Below are positions 58,663 to 64,000 of a DNA stretch of 64,000 nt, in pieces. The stretch comes from Liolophura sinensis (Eukaryota > Mollusca > Polyplacophora > Chitonida > Chitonidae). Every line of letters starts with the position of its first letter. The stretch's first letter is position 1. The DNA lies in contig NC_088302.1 in assembly GCF_032854445.1 (NCBI RefSeq), positions 20,085,338 to 20,149,337 of the forward strand, in the 5' to 3' direction. A program made the translations under genes and the position numbers. The notes below the pieces were generated by a model. The model did no database searches. It was not told where the DNA came from and was given only the letters and a program-made list of their open reading frames with translations.

Positions 58663-61584
58663 ATGAGAGAGCCTACGTACGGTCTGCTGACCATCTTCGT
58701 CTCGGCGAATATCCTGCTCGATAATGGACGTGGTCAGTGCCCCGTTGACCCACGCTGTAATTGCCAACCAAGAAATAACTCTTATATCAACTGTTACAAC
58801 GTTGTAACTGGGGAAGTAGCGAAATTTCTGCCCACGAATGTGTATTTTCAATCTTTAAGCATATCCGGAAATGGAATCGATTCTATTGCAAAAGGTGCGT
58901 TCAAAGAATTACCTGTTGTGACACTGACTTTTTCAGGGACAGGGATGTCTCATTTTGAGTGCCGGGATTTTAATGGACTAGAGAACTCATTAACTCAGTT
59001 GTCACTTTTGAATAATGCCATGCTGTCTACCATGCCCAGATGTGCGATCGCAAATCTGAAAAAAATGACGTCGTTTACATTGACTGGCGGCAGAATACGT
59101 ACAATTCGAAATGAAGACTTTTTAAACCTCACGTTGCTGGAAACTCTTAACCTTGAAAGCACCTGCATTGATAAGATCGAGTCTGATGCACTAGGTCCAC
59201 TTCATCAACTCACCTATCTAAGTATTTCCTACAACAAAATTGCTGAGTTTGAGGGTCTTCCTTTCCGAGGTCTTATTTCTTTGAAATCTCTGGATATACG
59301 TGGAAATGAGATTTCAGGGTTTCACGTAAGAACTTTCGACCAGTTAACCAATCTACAACGACTCTATGTGGACAACAATGCCCTCGTGGTTTTACCAGAT
59401 ACCCTCTTCCTGCGCAACACTGATATAGAAACCATTTCTCTGGGCCGTAACCAGATATCATCTCTACCGGAGACAATACTCAACGGATTGGGTAAACTAC
59501 AGAGATTCTCAGTCAGCCACAACCTTTTGTCGGATTTACCCCTGAAGTTGTTTGAAGGTTGTTCCAATCTTATCGATCTTGACGTTTCGTCAAACATGCT
59601 GACGTATCTTCAACCTAAACTACTACGACCACTCACAAAACTTAGGACTTTAAACTTAGAAAACAACAGAATTTCCAGCATTGCTGACAACCTTATGAAT
59701 TTTGTGATGGCTGATGCCTTTAGACATCTGACCAGGATCGCTTATATTTATTTGCACAACAACAGCTTATCGACTCTTCAGTCAGGAGCATTCAGGAATT
59801 TAACTGATCTCATAGTTTTAACCTTGACCGACAACAAATTGACGGAAATACCACAGGGAGTTCTAACAAACTCATCAGTGTTACAGCATCTCTTTGCGAG
59901 CAATAACCACATACGGAACATTCCGCAAGATTTGTTTGAAGAGTCGTTCCCTTTTTTATATAGTCTGTACTTGGACAACAACCACGTGGCTGTCCCCTCA
60001 ATCTTACACTTATTTGAAAGATTACCAGTGTTGCAACGCCTACGTATTCTGCATATGTCTCACGCAAAGTTACCTCCCTTATCAGCAGATATCGTGGCTC
60101 GTTTCGTACAGCTGGAAGAGCTCCGCGTAAGGAACTGCTCTCTAAAAGGCATCTTCCCGACTAATGGAACCGGATTACCCGCAACAACAGATCTTTCCAA
60201 TAATAACTTGAAGGGATTTGGTGACAAAACTCCTGTAGAAATCATCGGTCAATACAATGTTGTCAAGTTCAATGTCTCAAACAACGACCTTACCCAGCTT
60301 GGCGTCATTGTCTACAATAGTTCCATGATAAATATCTATGCTGAGAATAATGGCATTCACAATCTGTTTGTAGCCATAGGTAGTGGACCAAATGCTCCAG
60401 TAAGTATAAGAATGAGAAATAACAGAATCAGCACATCGGTAAGTGTTACAAATATAGAACGGGTTTATCTCTTGGACCTGTCTTATAATAATTTTACCAG
60501 TGCTGAAAGTTCCCCAGTTAATTTCACCGAGTCGCACGACACATGTGCTTTACGGAAGGTTCACACGCTAAACCTTTCGCGAAACGCTATTCTTCATATC
60601 TCCCCTGAAGCTTGCCTTGGTGGCGTTTTAGTTCTGGACCTGAGTCATAACCAGCTGAAGAGTCTTGGTGCTTTGACTCCAGTGAACAAGAGCTCGGTGT
60701 TAAGACTGAATTACCTTTATCTAGCGGGCAATCAACTGCACACCATATCATCGGAAACATTTGTGACGGCGACTTCTCTTCAATTCATTGATCTTCGTTC
60801 TAATCAGGTCGCTGTAATTCCCGATTTACGGAGTCTGTTGTCTGGTTCCAAATTTAGAAATCTCTACCTGTCGGATAATCCACTGCGCTGTGACTGTACA
60901 GCGGCCTGGTTGAGGAATACACCCATCAGTCTTAAGATTGACAAAGCCCGCTGCCACTCGCCTCCTGATAAGGAACTCTTCCTGTTGCAGTGCTACGATG
61001 TCAATGGATGTGGAACTAACCCGACAACAACCTCTGAGCTCCAGTCCAAGGTAACTTTGTGTAAGGAGGACTACATTGTAGTTTTTCGCAATCTCACCGC
61101 TGACATCGTTGATAAGGAAGTCATTATTCATTGGTCAGTACAGGGTCCAGGTACCGTCCTGGGTTACCGGCTGACGTACGAATTGGGCGCTGACTCAAAC
61201 GATGACAGAGAGAGACTATACCATCCGGAGGAGCGTTCTGCTGTCTTGTCAGGTCTGCTTTCTGGTTACCTGTATAACATCTGCATAGAGGCCCAAGTGT
61301 ACCCAGACTCGCGAACTGAACGCGTGTGCATGGACGTAGAGGGTACTGCTAACGTGCAAAATGGGTTCCATTTACCATCCATGGCTCTTGGCATAGCGCT
61401 CGGTGCTTGTCTTTTGATCAACATTACGTTTTTGTCCTGTCTGGTTGTCAGATCAAAGCATAATGTCACCAAATCGTTGGTGCCTGGCGAGCCAGTTGTC
61501 CGACGGGATAAAGTTGGTGGTTCTGGTCAGGAACAGACTAGAAACACGATTAGTGGTGGTTCATTGTATGAGACTATAGATTAA
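58663..61584 (+). CDS. Leucine-rich-repeat and FNIII single-pass membrane receptor
   Basis: 973 residues in one exon. Residues 1-24 are a signal peptide-like start (YGLLTIFVSANILL). An LRR N-terminal cap with clustered Cys (CPVDPRCNC) begins at Cys26. From about 60 to 735 run about two dozen LRRs of roughly 24 residues (for example LTNLQRLYVDNNALVVLPDT). A Cys-rich LRR C-terminal cap follows (NPLRCDCTAAWL ... C ... C, about 737-786), then a fibronectin type III domain (about 805-893), a transmembrane helix (about 907-929, LGIALGACLLINITFLSCLVV) and a 44-residue tail ending SLYETID. There is no TIR or kinase domain, so it is not a Toll receptor. The layout resembles adhesion or guidance receptors of the LRR-FN class. 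The ligand is unknown. The tail Tyr (YETI) could be a phosphorylation or docking site (inference). Several N-glycosylation sequons occur in the ectodomain. The family call is secure; orthology is not. Confidence 0.92.
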   Translation: MREPTYGLLTIFVSANILLDNGRGQCPVDPRCNCQPRNNSYINCYNVVTGEVAKFLPTNVYFQSLSISGNGIDSIAKGAFKELPVVTLTFSGTGMSHFECRDFNGLENSLTQLSLLNNAMLSTMPRCAIANLKKMTSFTLTGGRIRTIRNEDFLNLTLLETLNLESTCIDKIESDALGPLHQLTYLSISYNKIAEFEGLPFRGLISLKSLDIRGNEISGFHVRTFDQLTNLQRLYVDNNALVVLPDTLFLRNTDIETISLGRNQISSLPETILNGLGKLQRFSVSHNLLSDLPLKLFEGCSNLIDLDVSSNMLTYLQPKLLRPLTKLRTLNLENNRISSIADNLMNFVMADAFRHLTRIAYIYLHNNSLSTLQSGAFRNLTDLIVLTLTDNKLTEIPQGVLTNSSVLQHLFASNNHIRNIPQDLFEESFPFLYSLYLDNNHVAVPSILHLFERLPVLQRLRILHMSHAKLPPLSADIVARFVQLEELRVRNCSLKGIFPTNGTGLPATTDLSNNNLKGFGDKTPVEIIGQYNVVKFNVSNNDLTQLGVIVYNSSMINIYAENNGIHNLFVAIGSGPNAPVSIRMRNNRISTSVSVTNIERVYLLDLSYNNFTSAESSPVNFTESHDTCALRKVHTLNLSRNAILHISPEACLGGVLVLDLSHNQLKSLGALTPVNKSSVLRLNYLYLAGNQLHTISSETFVTATSLQFIDLRSNQVAVIPDLRSLLSGSKFRNLYLSDNPLRCDCTAAWLRNTPISLKIDKARCHSPPDKELFLLQCYDVNGCGTNPTTTSELQSKVTLCKEDYIVVFRNLTADIVDKEVIIHWSVQGPGTVLGYRLTYELGADSNDDRERLYHPEERSAVLSGLLSGYLYNICIEAQVYPDSRTERVCMDVEGTANVQNGFHLPSMALGIALGACLLINITFLSCLVVRSKHNVTKSLVPGEPVVRRDKVGGSGQEQTRNTISGGSLYETID

Positions 61585-62099
61585 CAAAGAAACGACTTAA
61601 AGACATTTTGGCATAAAACTCAAGACACAAAAGCGTTTTATATTAACTCGTGCTTCAAAAAAAGTCGTTGGCATATACAGGTATATACAGTATAAAGAAA
61701 CAATGACAACATAAATATACATATTAATATAGATTATTTCGTAATTTTAACTCAGTAAATTTCTTATTTTAACTGTTCATCTAAATGCTTAAACAGTGGC
61801 AAATTACCGTATCACGGCTTGTCAGATATTTGTCGAATTTTGTTGGTTTTTGAGTCTTCATTTCGAATCCACTCTGCATAGTTTCTTCCGCCAATAGGAC
61901 CTTTGAAATAAATAAATCAAACAACATTACAAATATAGGATATGGTTGGACGCAGGGGAGAGAACTTAGTACAATCATGACATTAACTCTTACAGTTAAG
62001 GTTGTTCCCCTTCTGATTCATCTTTGATCAACACGCATGTCCAAGCCCGATTTCCGAGCGATTTATCTGCACGTGACATTTGAAACAATGCAATATACT

Positions 62100-62485
62100 A
62101 CAGCATGGGGAGTGAATTAAGAGCAGCGATGACAGAGTGATAGTGGGTAAATGGTCCAATGTAATCGGTGAAATTAAGCCTCTTGTCAAAATACCTCAAT
62201 CAAAGTTTAATTCATAGAACAGCTTAAACGTAGCAACTTATACATCACCTGGCTCACAAATACACGGAATATTCGCCCTCGATAGACCGTGAACGGCTTG
62301 CTACATGGCATATTAATCTGAACGCCTGATAACGTATATGATTATATTAAGAGACTTATAGCAGAGAGAGTGAAACCAAGACGGTGATAACAGTGTGATA
62401 ATTGGAAAATGATCACACGTAAATACGGCCTCTGGTCAATTTACTTCAGTTAGCGTGTTATTGTAAGTGTTCATGTAAATGGTTA
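62100..62485 (+). repeat. Two R1 copies in direct orientation
   Basis: Copy 1: GAGCAGCGATGACAGAGTGA, GTAATCGGTGAAATTAAGCC, TCTTGTCAAAATACCT. Copy 2: GAGAGAGTGAAACCAAGACG, GTGATAATTGGAAAATGATC, CCTCTGGTCAATTTAC, GTTCATGTAAATGGTTAAAT. Spacing is about 240 bp. Confidence 0.65.
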
Positions 62486-62559
62486 AATAGTAGCAATTGA
62501 TCAGCTTGGAAAGCTGAGACTTCTGACCTGCAACAACATTGTGCTTATAGATTTTTACA

Positions 62560-62715
62560 TTGGCATATTACAACAAGAGGAAAACTCTGACAATGTTAAA
62601 TATCCTTTCTTGAATTTTAATATACCTAAGGGTCCTGCATATGTTATGTACATACTTCGCCATGTACCACTGGTTAGATCATGTGTCATCATGATTTCAG
62701 TCAACGATGTTGTAG
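62560..62715 (+). pseudogene. Small fragment of the same reverse transcriptase family
   Basis: Encodes NVKYPFLNFNIPKGPAYVMY then ILRHVPLVRSCV, which corresponds to [20 protein letters not shown] then [13 protein letters not shown] of the copy at 32489-33215. Only this C-terminal piece remains. It lies next to R1 repeats, as the 33-kb copy does. Confidence 0.75.
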
Positions 62716-63600
62716 CACGCTACCCCATGTAAAAGCAGAGAGAATTAAAATCTTTGTTGAAATTAGGTCAACTTAATTAACTTTTTTCTGCTTGATTTTA
62801 TCCACATATAAACCTGATTGCGATGTTTGACAAAGCGTTTATCCAGATTGAGGTCCGCGTTTCCTCCACACCTTCATGGCTGACCGAAAGCCAATCTGTG
62901 CACTAAGTAATTTTTTCTGTTAAGCTGCAGACAGACAGGCCGGCAGACAGACAGACAAGCGCCGGCAAAAATATAGCCTATCCTGGCTGTGATAATGAGG
63001 AACGATGTCAGTGACGAACATGATTTACCTCCCTTAAACGATTGGCGCGTCATGTCAGGTTTTGTGGTATATAGGTGCTTTGTAATACAACATGAGAATG
63101 CAACTTTTATAGAATACATCTTTGCTGTATGAGTCATTTCCCTATGCCCGTCACCCAATAATTATCTTACGTAATTCCCTTACATGCGTTCACATACCTT
63201 ACAAGAGTCTTCCTAGCAAGATTACAATTTTCATGTGTTTAAATCCACAATAGTTTCATCCTCTGGCTGTTTGCGAGTATCAAAACTGACAATGTCAAAA
63301 TATTCGTTTAAGTTCAGCTTGTATTCGATTATTACAAAGGTGGGAATGGTGATGTACACGTAGTTCTATTGATACATCTGGGGTTATCAGTCCCGCCTCC
63401 TTGTTTTATGTTCGCCTGTCTTCTAAACGCTTTACGGCCTGTCCGCCGTGGATAACTCTAGAGTAGAATATTTGTGCAGATTTTTCTCTCATACGATAGT
63501 GAAACCAAAACCACCATCCGTAGGTGACGTATACCGAAACATGTATAACACTGAAGTATCTGACTGAATAATCATTTTGTGTAAACTCTCTCCACTTAAG

Positions 63601-63930
63601 ACCGGCCCCGATAGTTGGTAAAGCTTCCTGTGTCAAGTCTCACCTAAGACCTTAAAAGTAGAAGTTGTGACTTCCTCGCTTGGCGTTCAGCATGAAGCAG
63701 ATGGTGCAACGACTGGTTGACCCGTATCAGTGTAATGGCTCGGGCGGGGCGGCTTACTTGCCTTCTGTAAGGCGTCTCAGTGAAGCAGCACTAAATAAAA
63801 GAGCGGTCGAAATCCGTAATGCAACAAGGAGGCACATTGCATGCACTCTGAGGATTCCTTCGTCGTCATATGACTGAAAAATTGTTAAGTACGACATTAA
63901 ACCCCAAGCACTCACTCACTCACTCTCCCC
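63601..63930 (+). mobile_element. SINE-A copy with target-site duplication
   Basis: Begins ACCGGCCCCGATAGTTGGTA, continues CTTCCTCGCTTGGCGTTCAG, GCGGTCGAAATCCGTAATGC, and ends TTGTTAAGTACGACATTAAA, then CCCCAAGCACTCACTCACTC. Flanks CTCTCCACTTAAG (about 63588-63600) and CTCTCCCCTTAAG (about 63924-63936) are a 13-bp target-site duplication with one mismatch. Confidence 0.88.
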
Positions 63931-64000
63931 TTAAGGGCGAAAGAAGAGGTAAAGATCGACTTATCAGCGGAGTTTTGTGGCAAATCTGAAATTCGGGATT

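Larger units (their letters stand above)
61585..63600. other. Repeat-rich non-coding stretch
   Basis: Contains the LRR gene 3' UTR (an AATAAATAAA run at about 61909-61918 is one possible poly(A) signal), R1 copies at 62100-62235 and 62345-62485, and the RT fragment at 62560-62715. A short (CAGA)n run lies at about 62930-62960. Confidence 0.5.

Overview
This is a window of animal (metazoan) genomic DNA, most likely from a mollusc or a related lophotrochozoan. It is AT-rich and gene-poor, has long introns with GT/AG splice sites, and is crowded with tRNA-derived SINEs, inverted-repeat elements, minisatellites and TA microsatellites. The mollusc assignment is inference: it rests on the general look of the SINE families and on the gene types, not on a database match.

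Three protein-coding genes are well supported. (1) A single-exon Golgi-type glycosyltransferase-like gene lies at 7695-9269 (+). It carries two GT32-like domain copies, both with eroded DXD motifs. (2) A six-exon gene on the minus strand spans 16814-43961. I assembled it by hand from splice sites and reading phase. It encodes a 481-residue secreted protein: signal peptide, peritrophin-type chitin-binding domain, Thr/Arg-rich linker, then a complete S1 (chymotrypsin-fold) protease domain with an intact catalytic triad but an unusual activation site and S1 pocket. (3) A single-exon gene at 58663-61584 (+) encodes a 973-residue LRR-FNIII single-pass membrane receptor without a TIR domain. Weaker candidates are a GT10-like N-terminal fragment at 36112-36534 (-) and an unrecognised ORF at 12624-12938 (-).

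Layout. 0-7.6 kb: non-coding, with SINEs and a TA microsatellite. 7.7-9.9 kb: glycosyltransferase gene with its poly(A) signals, followed by a SINE-inside-a-SINE. 10-16.8 kb: mostly featureless. 16.8-44 kb: the chitin-binding protease gene. Its 18.4-kb first intron holds a decayed reverse transcriptase, tandem duplications, a foldback element and dispersed repeats, and its fourth intron holds a minisatellite close to an exon. 45.9-46.7 kb: a ~62-bp tandem array, some units of which carry TGACGTCA (CRE-type) palindromes. 47.8-48.6 kb: a SINE followed by a 261-bp inverted-repeat element filled with TA repeats. 50.5-52.4 kb: a 33-bp/39-bp minisatellite interrupted by two SINEs. 54.8-56.9 kb: a 30-bp then 24-bp minisatellite, open in one frame on each strand. 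58.7-61.6 kb: LRR receptor gene. 61.6-64 kb: repeat fragments and a SINE with clear target-site duplications.

The three genes do not form an obvious pathway. Each makes a secretory-route product (Golgi enzyme, secreted protease, surface receptor), but nothing in the sequence shows that they work together.
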